From: Chlorobiota bacterium
Lineage (GTDB): Bacteria > Bacteroidota > Ignavibacteria > OLB7
Direction: 5' to 3'
Assembly: GCA_028287785.1 (NCBI GenBank)
Contig: JAQBOZ010000028.1
Span: forward strand, 248,001 to 312,000
DNA: 64,000 nt
Part shown: positions 1-8,652 of the stretch, in pieces
How positions within the stretch are numbered: the first letter of the stretch is position 1
Layout of the letters: each line of letters begins with the position of its first letter
Program-made: the position numbers and the translations under genes
Notes under the pieces: model-generated
Seen by the model: only the letters and a program-made list of their open reading frames with translations
Database searches by the model: none
Told to the model about the DNA's origin: nothing

Positions 1-200
1 GCGATGTGGAATTGCAGGGCTACACTCCGTACCGTGTGCTTCACTTATCGCTCGACTACAACCTCGTGGAGATGCTCCCCGATCTGGGGCCGTTCGGCAA
101 CTGGCTTATTCAGGGGATCAACGCGTTTCATCTCCCGGCACCAGCCCTTCAGTTGTGGCCGAAGGTGAAGTTCGAGCTCATTTACCCTTTCCATCTGTGA
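1..200 (+). CDS. C-terminal end of an unidentified protein (5' truncated)
   Basis: An open frame enters from the left edge and stops at a TGA at 198-200, so only about the last 66 residues are visible. The tail contains 'YRVLHLSLDYNLVEMLPDLG' and ends '...KFELIYPFHL'. No family is recognised from this fragment. The next gene, a glycosyltransferase, starts about 35 bases downstream on the same strand, so both may lie in one envelope or glycan transcription unit. The GTG at 6 could be read as a start, but a leaderless 64-aa protein beginning at the window edge is less likely than a truncated longer gene. Confidence 0.5.
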   Translation, partial: DVELQGYTPYRVLHLSLDYNLVEMLPDLGPFGNWLIQGINAFHLPAPALQLWPKVKFELIYPFHL

Positions 201-235
201 GAGAATCCGACGCCGCCGATACCGGCACCGTGAGC

Positions 236-1033
236 ATGAAGTCCGCAGCCACCGCCTCCCCGCGCGGACCGGGCCGGGCGGTCATAGATGTCGATCCCAT
301 CATCAGCATCGTGATTCCCGCGTTGAACGAGGAGAAGCTGATCGAGCAGACGCTCCGGGTCTTCTCGCCGGAACTGCGGGCGCGCCACGGCATCGAGCTG
401 ATCGTGAGCGATGGGGGAAGTCGCGACCGGACGGTGGAGATAGCCCGCGAACATGCAGATATCGTGGTGGAACATCGGGAGGAACGGCGGCAGACGATCA
501 GCGAGGGACGCAACAGGGGGGCGGAGGTGGCGACGGGGACGCTGCTGGTCTTTATCTGCGCCGACACGATCCCGCGCGATCCCGAGAAATTCATGCAGGG
601 GCTGGCGCGGTTCGCCAGGAGCGCCCCCGGCAGCGGAAAAATCGCGGCCATTGCCTGCCCGGTGGAGATCGCCCCGGAAGAGCGGCGCACCAGCGATCTC
701 CTCTTTCATGCCTTCTTCAACAACTACGTCCGCCTCCTCAACCTTGTCGGCATCGGCATGGGACGCGGGGAGTGCCAGGTCATCCGTCGCGAGTCATTCC
801 TCGCCGTCGGCGGGTACGATTCCGCGATGGTGGCCGGCGAGGATTTCGATCTCTATTCCCGCCTCGCCAGGATAGGCCGCATCGGGCACAGCAACGATCT
901 CCGCGTCTACGAATCCCCCCGCCGCTTCCGGCGCTACGGCTATCTCAGGGTGCTTGCCTCCTGGACCACCAACGGCCTGGCGGTGATGCTCCTGCATCGC
1001 TCGGTTTCCAAGGAATGGGAGGAGATCCGCTGA
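236..1033 (+). CDS. Glycosyltransferase family 2
   Basis: About 265 aa. The fold signature is clear: 'ISIVIPALNEEKLIEQTL' near the N-terminus is the nucleotide-sugar-binding strand of GT2 (GT-A fold) enzymes, 'IVSDGGSRDRT' is the first Asp motif, and 'GGYDSAMVAGEDFDLYSRL' carries the acceptor-side ED motif. Such enzymes transfer a sugar from a nucleotide- or polyprenyl-linked donor, usually at the inner membrane during glycan assembly. The frame is open from 155, but that stretch overlaps the preceding gene and looks unlike GT2 sequence, so the ATG at 236 was chosen. No clear Shine-Dalgarno marks it. The C-terminal 'WTTNGLAVMLLHRS' is hydrophobic and may touch the membrane. The sugar and acceptor cannot be told from sequence. 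Confidence 0.85.
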   Translation: MKSAATASPRGPGRAVIDVDPIISIVIPALNEEKLIEQTLRVFSPELRARHGIELIVSDGGSRDRTVEIAREHADIVVEHREERRQTISEGRNRGAEVATGTLLVFICADTIPRDPEKFMQGLARFARSAPGSGKIAAIACPVEIAPEERRTSDLLFHAFFNNYVRLLNLVGIGMGRGECQVIRRESFLAVGGYDSAMVAGEDFDLYSRLARIGRIGHSNDLRVYESPRRFRRYGYLRVLASWTTNGLAVMLLHRSVSKEWEEIR

Positions 1034-1243
1034 TCCCCCCGTCCCGATCCCGTAACCACCGGCCCCGCCGGCATGGTGTTCAACATCCCACCCAGTCAGA
1101 TTCCACCCCATTCATGGCGTGCCCATGACCGATGTTCCACTCGCCGACGGGGCCGCAATCGCAACGATGCCGCTCCTTCGCCGGGTCAGCAGGGTGTTGA
1201 ACTGCTTCCGGCGCTCAGCCTGTTCAACAACGAATGGGGGGAT

Positions 1244-1374
1244 GGTACGCTCCGATGGAGCTTGAGCGGGAACGGGGACATCGTTGCTACAACCGGCGCG
1301 CTCCGATGGAGCTTGAGGAGTGGTAAAGGGATCGATGATCGTTCGGGGGGACGGGTTCGACATGAGTCACTACC
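1244..1374 (-). repeat. Interspersed palindrome-rich repeat, copy A
   Basis: The copy has two palindromic cores GCTCCGATGGAGC (1249-1261 and 1300-1312), the linker GTTGCTACAACCGGCGCG between them, and the end motif GAGTCACTACC at about 1364-1374. Read on the minus strand it starts GGTAGTGACTC, as do copies B (13000) and D (59500). The unit was found by eye from recurrence of these blocks at four places in the window. It lies in an intergenic region and codes for nothing convincing. Confidence 0.7.
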
Positions 1375-1422
1375 GAACCTGAGCAAGCGAGGCGTCCTTC
1401 CCGGACGCGCAATGAACGAACG

Positions 1423-1465
1423 GTGAAGGACAACGCCGCAGATGACGTTGTTCAAGGGCCTGTTA
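1423..1465. repeat. Short CAACGCC/GGCGTTG-type repeat, copy 1
   Basis: This roughly 43-base block recurs, with a few substitutions, at 30618-30660. It contains an inverted repeat (CAACGCC...GGCGTTG in the second copy, CAACGCC...GACGTTG here) and ends TTGTTCAAnnGCCTG. Both copies are intergenic. Too few copies are visible to define its true ends. Confidence 0.5.
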
Positions 1466-1659
1466 GAGATATCTTGAAGTTTCTGACAAAATCGGCCATC
1501 GATCCGTTCTTTCGGGAACCCGGCAGGAAGCCCGCCGGAGCTATTCCCTCGAAGGGCCGCCTTTAACCGGCCGACGGCCCGTTCTGTTGGGAGCTTTTAG
1601 TAAATTGGCCGAATGGCGCCCCCCGAGCGCTCCGTCCCCGGTACATTTCAGGTATACTC

Positions 1660-2187
1660 ATGATGAATGTTCTTACGCGTCTCCCTCTCCTTTCGGCTCC
1701 TCTGGGGGCCCTTTCGCTGATGCTCGCATTGTCGTCCTGCGCGGTCGATACCACCTCTCCGACCACGGTCGGATCGGGGAATCTTTTCGACGCGACGATC
1801 CGCGGAAGCAGAATCTCGTTCGATCCGGAGAGCCTTGCGCTTCCGCCGTCGTACGATGCATCGGCGCACCGCGGCACGTTCACCGGCACGGTTGTCGGCG
1901 ACACGACCCGCACGCTGGTGGTGGCGTTTACGTACGATATCGATAACGCGAGCCTTCCGAAAACCCTCACCGGCTCCGATGTCTCGATCACCTATGCGGA
2001 GAAGGTGGGAACCACGAACCTTACGTACGACTGCGCCGTTGGCGGCACCGACTGCGCCATCACGCTGACCGCGACGGACAAGCATACCGTGGATGGCACG
2101 TTCACCGCGAAGCTCACCAGCGCCGTGGCCCCCACCAGGTCGCTCTCGATCACGAACGGCAGTTTTTCCGTGAAGCTGAATCGGTAG
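1660..2187 (+). CDS. Lipoprotein of unknown function
   Basis: 175 aa. The N-terminus has basic and hydrophobic segments followed by 'LALSSCAVD', a lipobox that places a lipidated Cys at about residue 27, so the mature protein is probably anchored in a membrane facing the periplasm or surface. The mature part is Thr/Ser/Asp-rich with short alternating segments ('FTGTVVGDTTRTLVVAFTYD', 'GTFTAKLTS', 'ITNGSFSVKLN'), typical of an all-beta domain; the 'DGTFTAKL...NGSFSVKLN' ending recalls DUF6252-like Bacteroidota lipoproteins. Two Cys ('YDCAVGGTDC') lie close together and may form a disulfide. ATG occurs at 1660 and 1663. No catalytic motif was seen and no function is assigned. Confidence 0.7.
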   Translation: MMNVLTRLPLLSAPLGALSLMLALSSCAVDTTSPTTVGSGNLFDATIRGSRISFDPESLALPPSYDASAHRGTFTGTVVGDTTRTLVVAFTYDIDNASLPKTLTGSDVSITYAEKVGTTNLTYDCAVGGTDCAITLTATDKHTVDGTFTAKLTSAVAPTRSLSITNGSFSVKLNR

Positions 2188-2335
2188 CAAACCGAAGCAT
2201 GGCGCACACGCCGGCATCATCCCGGCCGCGTGGTTCCCTTCCCCCCCGATCCGATAGATTGTTCGAAAAGATATGCGGTGGCCCGGCGTTGTCCGGCCCA
2301 CCGCATTCAGCAGTCCACTCCAGACCTCGCCTCCT

Positions 2336-5170
2336 ATGCCGATCAGCACCAGACGTTCCTGGGTCCTCCTCGTACTCCTCCTGACCGGCATCGCCAGGCT
2401 GCGGGGACAGGCGCTGTTTACCCCGGAGGCGCTCACCAACCGACCGCTCGGCGCCCTTAACGATGCCTCGGCCACCGGCTGGAATCCCTCCCTCCTCGGC
2501 ATCACGTCGAGCGGGGTGGATGTGATGCTCGCCCTCCCGTTCAGCAGCCCGTTCAGCTTTTCCGGCAATGCGTACGGGGCATTCGGAAAGTTCAGCTACT
2601 TCGGGCTGGGGATTATCGGCCCGCTGCGCGACAGCATTCCCACCGGGGAGATCCCGGTACGGAAGCAGTATTTTGCCGGGTTCGGCCTGCCGATCGTCGA
2701 TGACTATCTCTGGATGGGAGCCGGGGTCCGCTGGTTCGATGGCGAGGGCTTCGGCCACTCCGGGGAGTGGTCGCTCTCCGGCACGCTCCACCCCGCATCG
2801 AAACTTCTCGCCTCGGTGACGCTCGCCAACCTGACGCTCAACAATGAGGGGGGGCTGAGGGTGAACGCGCACGCGGCATATCGTCTGCTGGACTGGGCCA
2901 CGCTGTTTGCCGGGACCGGCTACGACAAGGAGGATACGCTCCACGGATGGTCCCCCTTCCGATTGAACATCGGGCTTGGCCTGGGGATCTTCAGCAACCG
3001 GCTGCGCGTGAGCGGCCAGTACGATCCCACCCGCTCCTTCTATCGTCTGGGGGCCGAGTTCTTCTTTACGGGGGATGATGCCGATATCGGCGGCGGGGTG
3101 ATCTCCGACGGCGAAACGGGGGGCGGCGGCGCGCGGGGAGGCGTGGTGCTGGCCCGCTATACAACCGTCTCCGACCCGCTCGACGCCGACAAATCGGATG
3201 ACTTCCCCACATTCCACAACGACAACAAGGGGTGGGCGCCCGACCGCGCCTATACGCCGACCGGCCTCTATTACAAGACCCCGACAAATGATGCCCAGGC
3301 CTCCGGCGACGCGCTGATAGCGCCGTGCGACGGCACGGGGCAGGAGATGGACACGCCGAAGGGAATGGCCCGCGCCATCACCCAGGCCGGGGCCGCCTAC
3401 GCCGGGCTGGCCGACAAGCTCAAGAAGCTCTCCCCCAACCTGAGCAATCTCTATCGCTCCATCCGGCAGGAATACTACACATCCCGCGTCAGAAATCGCG
3501 AGCTGATCCACGGCGATTCCCTCTCCCTGATCTCCCGTCAGGGATATACCATCGGCATCCAGAGCACCGATGCGTCGAAGTTCCCGGAGGTCTCCCTGAT
3601 CATGCAGGTGACCGATGCCGCCGGACGAAACGTGGAGGGGCTGGGGAAGAACGATTTCGCCTTCCGCGATTCATCCACCAGCATCATCTCGGTGCGGCGA
3701 ACCGATTCCAGTTTCAATGTGCCGGTCGATATCGTCCTGATCCTGGATTGCTCCGGCAGCATGAAGGAGGAGATCGAATCGGTGCGGGCGAACGTGCAGA
3801 GCTTCGTGGATACGATGGCGGCGCGCGGCGCGGATTACCGGATCGGCGGGGTGCTCTACGGCGCCATCATCTACGATACGCTCCATCCCACCGGCGATCT
3901 CAAACGCTTCAAGCAGTTCGCCGCCAACGCCGACGCCATCGGCAGCGACGAGATCACGACGCTCGCCATCAAGGCGGCCACCGAGATGAACTTCCGCCCC
4001 GGCTCGCAACGCGCCTTCATCCTGATCACCGATGACTGGCAGGTGCAGGATAATGCCAGGCTTACCGAGCCGGATCTTGTGGAGATGCTCTGGAACGTCG
4101 GCGCGCGACTCTACACCATCGGCTCCCCATGCAAGAACAACGGCGCCGTGATGACCCGCCTGGCGCTCGGTCGCGAGTATAAGATCACATCCCCGTTCAG
4201 CTCGATCCTTGACGATATCGGCGCCGATGTCACCACGCTCTACCAGCTCGTCTACCGCTCGCGCATGCAGGAGGCGGCCCCGAAGGTGACGATCCTCCGC
4301 GGAAAAGTCCGCGACGAGATGGGGAGGCCCGCGGCCCCGGAGCTGCGCCTGAAGGATGCATCAGGCCGGCAGCTCCCCCCGATCACCGTGAACCCGACCA
4401 CCGGCGAGTACGAGACGGAGATCGCCGAGGGGATGGACTACTCCGCCGATCTCTCCGGCGGCAGATACCTGCCACTTTCCGAACCGGTGGACCTGCGGAA
4501 TGCCCGCAAGGGGGATACCGTGGTCCGTGACTTCACGCTCCGCCTCCCACGCACCACGCTGGCCGGCACCGTCACCGATGAGAACGGAGCCCCGGTCAGC
4601 GCCGAGGTGCGGATCGATGACGCATCGGGGACGCGGATCGCCACGGTCCGCAGCGGCGCCGACGGACATTACGAAACACCGCTTGCCGAGGGACGCAGCT
4701 ACCGCCTGGAGGCGTTCAATGCGGACTACATCCCGACCCCGGCCGATCTGGACGCGCGCGGCGTGGAACGTGGAACGAACATGCGGCAGGATCTGAAGGT
4801 CACGTCCATCACCACGGCGATCAACAGCGGCGCGACGTTCAAGGTGCAGAACATCTTCTTCGATTTCGGCAAGGCCGATCTGAAGCCTGAAAGCTTCGCG
4901 GAGATCGACCGTCTGGCGGCGCTGCTGAACGAGTATCCCCGCATCAACGTGGAGATCGGCGCCCATACCGACGCGGTCGGCAGCGACCGGGACAATCAGA
5001 CGCTGTCGCAGAGCCGCGCCCGCTCCGTGGTGGACTATCTGATCCGCAAGGGGATCGACGAAAGCCGCCTCCACGCGAAGGGCTATGGCGAATCGGTTCC
5101 GGTGGCAAGCAACGACAATGACGAGGGACGCGCGCTGAATCGTCGCGTGGAGTTCAAGCTGGTCCGCTGA
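2336..5170 (+). CDS. Outer-membrane barrel / VWA / OmpA-like fusion protein
   Basis: About 944 aa with an N-terminal signal peptide ('SWVLLVLLLTGIARLRGQ'). Residues 25-260 look like a beta-barrel of the PorV or 'conserved barrel' type ('ALNDASATGWNPSLLG', repeated aromatic strands). A von Willebrand A domain follows, with the MIDAS motif DCSGS near residue 471. Two carboxypeptidase-regulatory-like beta domains ('GKVRDEMGRPAAPELRL', 'GTVTDENGAPVSAEVRI') fill about 650-810. The C-terminus (about 839-944) is a clear OmpA peptidoglycan-binding domain: 'FFDFGKADLKPES', 'IGAHTDAVGSDRDN', 'LSQSRARSVVDYL', 'NRRVEFKLV'. The protein probably spans or docks at the outer membrane and grips peptidoglycan. 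The VWA domain could bind a partner through a metal ion. The frame is open from 2273, but ATG 2336 gives a proper signal peptide. Confidence 0.85.
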   Translation: MPISTRRSWVLLVLLLTGIARLRGQALFTPEALTNRPLGALNDASATGWNPSLLGITSSGVDVMLALPFSSPFSFSGNAYGAFGKFSYFGLGIIGPLRDSIPTGEIPVRKQYFAGFGLPIVDDYLWMGAGVRWFDGEGFGHSGEWSLSGTLHPASKLLASVTLANLTLNNEGGLRVNAHAAYRLLDWATLFAGTGYDKEDTLHGWSPFRLNIGLGLGIFSNRLRVSGQYDPTRSFYRLGAEFFFTGDDADIGGGVISDGETGGGGARGGVVLARYTTVSDPLDADKSDDFPTFHNDNKGWAPDRAYTPTGLYYKTPTNDAQASGDALIAPCDGTGQEMDTPKGMARAITQAGAAYAGLADKLKKLSPNLSNLYRSIRQEYYTSRVRNRELIHGDSLSLISRQGYTIGIQSTDASKFPEVSLIMQVTDAAGRNVEGLGKNDFAFRDSSTSIISVRRTDSSFNVPVDIVLILDCSGSMKEEIESVRANVQSFVDTMAARGADYRIGGVLYGAIIYDTLHPTGDLKRFKQFAANADAIGSDEITTLAIKAATEMNFRPGSQRAFILITDDWQVQDNARLTEPDLVEMLWNVGARLYTIGSPCKNNGAVMTRLALGREYKITSPFSSILDDIGADVTTLYQLVYRSRMQEAAPKVTILRGKVRDEMGRPAAPELRLKDASGRQLPPITVNPTTGEYETEIAEGMDYSADLSGGRYLPLSEPVDLRNARKGDTVVRDFTLRLPRTTLAGTVTDENGAPVSAEVRIDDASGTRIATVRSGADGHYETPLAEGRSYRLEAFNADYIPTPADLDARGVERGTNMRQDLKVTSITTAINSGATFKVQNIFFDFGKADLKPESFAEIDRLAALLNEYPRINVEIGAHTDAVGSDRDNQTLSQSRARSVVDYLIRKGIDESRLHAKGYGESVPVASNDNDEGRALNRRVEFKLVR

Positions 5171-5184
5171 GAGCGCGTAACGTC

Positions 5185-5239
5185 GGGGTACGTTTGAAAC
5201 GTACCCCGATAGTTTCAAGGGTACGTTTGAAACGTACCC
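5185..5239. repeat. Two tandem near-perfect palindromes (GTACGTTT.AAACGTAC)
   Basis: GGGGTACGTTT, one central G, then AAACGTACCCC forms a 23-base palindrome at 5185-5207. A 21-base version, GGGTACGTTT G AAACGTACCC, follows at 5219-5239 after the spacer CGATAGTTTCAA. The block lies 15 bases after the OmpA-like gene. It could act as a terminator hairpin, but there is no T-tract. It looks more like a short palindromic repeat (REP-like) or a protein-binding site. Confidence 0.7.
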
Positions 5240-5353
5240 CGACGCGTAACTATCTTCTCCGTCGAGAGTTCTACCATCCCACTCCATCGTGGAGGCCCGG
5301 CACGGTCCATCTCCCCCGCCGGCTCCGTTCCGTTCACGCTATTCCCGGGTGCT

Positions 5354-8314
5354 ATGAGGCGACTTCCTACCCTTTGCGTTCTGCTCGGCATCATCCCGCT
5401 CCTTGCCCATTCCCAGCCGCTGGTAAACCCATTCCCGTTCGTGGTTCCCAGCTACGACTCCACAAGCTCCGACTGGCTTCCCCGCTTCCCGATGGCCGAC
5501 ATCGACAGGCAGGGATTCCTGAAGATGTCGGACAACGGCCATTTTCAATGGGCGGATGGCTCGCCGGCGCGATTTATCGGCGCAGGGGTGATCGGCTCCG
5601 GCTGTTTCCCGGACAGCGTCTCGGCAATCGTCTCGGCCGGGCACCTGCGGAAGCTGGGAGTGAACATGGTCCGCTTCGATTACTTCGATTATCACAACAA
5701 CGACGCCGCGTCGCTGCTGGCACCCGGCACCCGGTCCGATTCCCTTTCCCCCGCGCAGCTCAAAAAGCTGGACTGGTTTATCTATCAGCTCAAGCTGAAC
5801 GGCATCCATGCCCACTTCGTCCTGAAGTCGCGCAACGGGCCCCGCAAGGATGACGGCGTCCCCGGCTGGGATTCCACCTACAACAACGGCCAGTACATCA
5901 CCTATTTCTCCGAGCCGTACCAGCGGATGCAGCGGGCCTATCTCTCCAAACTCCTCAACCACGTCAACCCCTACACCACGCATCGCTACGGCGATGAGCC
6001 GGCAATCGCGCTGATGACGATCAACGACGCCAACTCCTTCTACGACCGCTGGGTGAACGACCGGCTCTCGCAGTCGAACGGCGTCCTGAGCTACGCGCAC
6101 GCGCGCCTGCTGGACACGCTCTTCACCAACTTCCTGAAGCGGCGCTACGGCACCACCGCGAACCTGCGGAATGCCTACTTCGAGGGGATCGCCAGCCCCG
6201 GCCCGAACACACTCAGGAACCCAGGGTTCGAGAGCTTCGCCGATAACTGGACGCTCCAGGTGGGGGAAGGGGCGCAGGCCAGCCAGGTGATCGTGCAGGG
6301 GTCCGATGTGGCGCCGGGCGATGGCCCCAACTCCATGCGGATCGTGGTGCGGAAGGTGAACGGCAACGAGGGAAGGATTTACCTGGAGCAGACCGCGGAA
6401 CGGGTGCGGCAGGGGGGAATCTACCAGTTCCGCTTCCGCGCCAAGACCGATTCGGCCGTCGGGCGCACGCTCCACGTCACCAGCAGTTTCGGGCTGGATA
6501 CCACCGTGGCGCTGACGACGGCGTGGACAACGTACGGGCTGATCTTCCGCTCCACCATCACCGACAGCCTGGGAACGTATATCCGTTTCCTCGCGGGAAA
6601 ATCGATGGGCGATGTCTTTCTCGACGGCATATCGTTCCAGGAAACCGGGCGGAGCGGGCTGACGGGGAACGAGACGCTTGAGGCTTTTTCGGTCTACCGC
6701 GCCAAGTACCGCGAGGCGCCGAAGATCGCGCTGAAGCGGATGCTGGACCAGGGTGATTTCTACGATTCGCTGGCACGCGCCTACTACCGCGGCATGCGAT
6801 CGCACCTGCAATCGCTCGGCGTGAAATCCCCGATTGCCGGCACCAACAGCGGCACCGGCAGCGCCGATACATGGGCGCAGTCGGAGTTCGATTTCACCTC
6901 CAAGGGGGGTGTGCAGTGGGATTTCACCTCCACCCGCGCCGGCATGCCGGGGAGCGATTCCACCTGGGTGATCCGCAATTACTCGGTCCTCAAGAACAAG
7001 GACAAGCTGGTGGAGTTCACCAAGAGCGCCATCTACGGCAAGCCGTTTATCGCGGAATCGTATCTCCAGATCTTCCCCAACGCCCACCGGTCGGAGTCGA
7101 TGCTCTACCTTCCCGCCTATGCCGCATTGCAGGGATGGGACGGCGCGTACTTCTACTGCTATACCGACCGAACCACGGAGCTGGCGGACCGGCGCCGGGT
7201 GATCAAGGATGATTATTCGAGCATCGTGGGCGATCCATCGCTCACCATCCTTCTGCCGCAGGTTTCAGCGATGTTCCGCGGGGGATGGGTGGCCCCGGCC
7301 ACGCGGACGCTCCGCATCCATCACGATACGGCCGATCTCCGCCGCCTCCCCGTCAGCTATTTCTCGCGCGGCTCCTACAGCATCGATGGCTCGTTCAACA
7401 ACGTCTCCAACCTGGTGGACGCCATCCGCGTGGACTCCCTCAACGCATCGCACCACTACACCTCCGGCGATTACTACGTGACCGTCCCCGCCGATGACGC
7501 CATCGAAAGCGACACCAGGGAGATCCGCCTGGACGCGATCAAGGGGATCATGCAGCTCAACACGCCAAGGATTCAGGGGGCGGCCGGCGCAATCGGAACG
7601 GCCTCCGCCATCAAGACCGATCAGTTGAGCGTAAGCTGGATCGATGGCGGCGTCAATGCCACCTACTTCTGGAGCTCGCTCGACTCATTCAATCTGGACA
7701 GCGCCCGCCGCTCGCTGCTGACGATATCGACGCGCGCGCTCAACACCGGCGCGGCCTGGCAGTTCGGCGATTCCAGCCTCGGAAAGAACTGGGGCACCGC
7801 CCCCACGCAGCTTGAATCGGTAAAGCTGGGGATCAACTTCGCCACCGCCGCCGACTCGGTGATCCTCCACCCGCTCGATACGCTCGGCAGAGCCACCGGC
7901 AGGACGATCCCGACCACGCGCGGCACATCCGGCTCATGGCGTGTAACGCTCGATCTCTCGGTCGAGAAAACCCCGTGGTTCGGGGTCGAGCAGGTGTTCC
8001 ACGGTGGACCGGACAGCAGCATCGCCGCGGTGCCGGCAACCGGCGGCTCCGCGCTCGCGGTGGGCGATATCTATCCGAACCCGGCATCCGGCACCGCGGC
8101 GCTCGATGTCACGGTCCCTCCGGGGGGAGCGGTTGTTAGCGCCAGCGTGGTGGACATGCTGGGCCGCGTGGTGGCGGTTGTGGCGGAACATCGCGGGGTG
8201 CCGGGGCGGGGCGCCCTCCCGCTTGAGCTGCGCGGGCTTCCCGCCGGCGCCTATGTCTGCCTGGTCCATGTGGGCGATCAGATCGCCGCGCGACGGTTTG
8301 TGGTGAGGCGGTAG
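5354..8314 (+). CDS. Secreted glycoside-hydrolase-like protein with T9SS sorting domain
   Basis: 986 aa: signal peptide ('LCVLLGIIPLLAHSQ'), then a TIM-barrel-like glycosidase region ('GFLKMSDNGHFQWADGSPARFIGAGV', 'LGVNMVRFDYFDYH') as in GH5-type and related clan-A enzymes. A jelly-roll carbohydrate-binding-like insert follows ('LRNPGFESFADNWTLQVGEG', about 285-435), then more of the catalytic half with 'KPFIAESYLQ', where the Glu sits like a clan-A nucleophile. The last 80 residues ('VGDIYPNPASGTAALDV...GLPAGAYVCLVHVGDQ') are a type A T9SS sorting domain, so it is exported through SprA and anchored or released at the surface. Where the acid/base motif 'NE' is expected the protein has 'MTINDANSFY', so activity is uncertain. 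Substrate unknown. Confidence 0.8.
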   Translation: MRRLPTLCVLLGIIPLLAHSQPLVNPFPFVVPSYDSTSSDWLPRFPMADIDRQGFLKMSDNGHFQWADGSPARFIGAGVIGSGCFPDSVSAIVSAGHLRKLGVNMVRFDYFDYHNNDAASLLAPGTRSDSLSPAQLKKLDWFIYQLKLNGIHAHFVLKSRNGPRKDDGVPGWDSTYNNGQYITYFSEPYQRMQRAYLSKLLNHVNPYTTHRYGDEPAIALMTINDANSFYDRWVNDRLSQSNGVLSYAHARLLDTLFTNFLKRRYGTTANLRNAYFEGIASPGPNTLRNPGFESFADNWTLQVGEGAQASQVIVQGSDVAPGDGPNSMRIVVRKVNGNEGRIYLEQTAERVRQGGIYQFRFRAKTDSAVGRTLHVTSSFGLDTTVALTTAWTTYGLIFRSTITDSLGTYIRFLAGKSMGDVFLDGISFQETGRSGLTGNETLEAFSVYRAKYREAPKIALKRMLDQGDFYDSLARAYYRGMRSHLQSLGVKSPIAGTNSGTGSADTWAQSEFDFTSKGGVQWDFTSTRAGMPGSDSTWVIRNYSVLKNKDKLVEFTKSAIYGKPFIAESYLQIFPNAHRSESMLYLPAYAALQGWDGAYFYCYTDRTTELADRRRVIKDDYSSIVGDPSLTILLPQVSAMFRGGWVAPATRTLRIHHDTADLRRLPVSYFSRGSYSIDGSFNNVSNLVDAIRVDSLNASHHYTSGDYYVTVPADDAIESDTREIRLDAIKGIMQLNTPRIQGAAGAIGTASAIKTDQLSVSWIDGGVNATYFWSSLDSFNLDSARRSLLTISTRALNTGAAWQFGDSSLGKNWGTAPTQLESVKLGINFATAADSVILHPLDTLGRATGRTIPTTRGTSGSWRVTLDLSVEKTPWFGVEQVFHGGPDSSIAAVPATGGSALAVGDIYPNPASGTAALDVTVPPGGAVVSASVVDMLGRVVAVVAEHRGVPGRGALPLELRGLPAGAYVCLVHVGDQIAARRFVVRR

Positions 8315-8334
8315 AGTAGCAGCAAGGGATCATC

Positions 8335-8652
8335 GTGACCTATCTCGGCTTTCATCTCATCTTCAACATCCCGGCGATTCTGCTGCTGCTCTGGCTGGGG
8401 CGGAAGCGGCTGACCCGCGTCCACATCCGCTGGATCGCGGCGGTCTGCGGCATCGTCCTCCTCTTCACATTTCCCTGGGACAGTTGGGCGGTCGGCAGAA
8501 GGATCTGGGAGTTCGATAACGCCCGCGTCCTCTTCCGCATCGGGAATCTGCCGGTCGAGGAGATCCTCTTCTTCATTCTGGAGACGATCGTGGTCGGGCT
8601 GGTGACCATCCACTTCCTTCCACGCCCGGACGCGGCGGGGAAGGAGGGATGA
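8335..8652 (+). CDS. crtYc: Lycopene cyclase domain protein, first subunit (CrtYc type)
   Basis: 105 aa, GTG start, 20 bases after the previous gene. Three hydrophobic segments plus the family signature 'FPWDSWAVGRRIWEFDNARVLFRIGNLPVEEILFFILETIVVGL', matching the PWD...W.F....PVEE.LFF pattern of heterodimeric lycopene beta-cyclases (CrtYc/CrtYd, CarR-like). These integral membrane enzymes cyclise the psi-ends of lycopene to beta-ionone rings in carotenoid synthesis. Its stop codon overlaps the start region of the second half, so the two are translated together. No phytoene synthase, desaturase or ketolase gene is in the window. Confidence 0.88.
   Translation: MTYLGFHLIFNIPAILLLLWLGRKRLTRVHIRWIAAVCGIVLLFTFPWDSWAVGRRIWEFDNARVLFRIGNLPVEEILFFILETIVVGLVTIHFLPRPDAAGKEG

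Larger units (their letters stand above)
1034..1659. other. 626-bp non-coding interval containing two repeat elements
   Basis: No credible gene is seen. The interval holds one copy of the interspersed palindrome-rich repeat (about 1244-1374) and one copy of a second short repeat (1423-1465). Short frames here are translations of the repeats. Confidence 0.6.

Noticed and set aside
5185-5239. Possible CRISPR repeats
   Set aside because: Only two units, no regular 30-40-base unique spacers and no cas genes; the units are palindromic.
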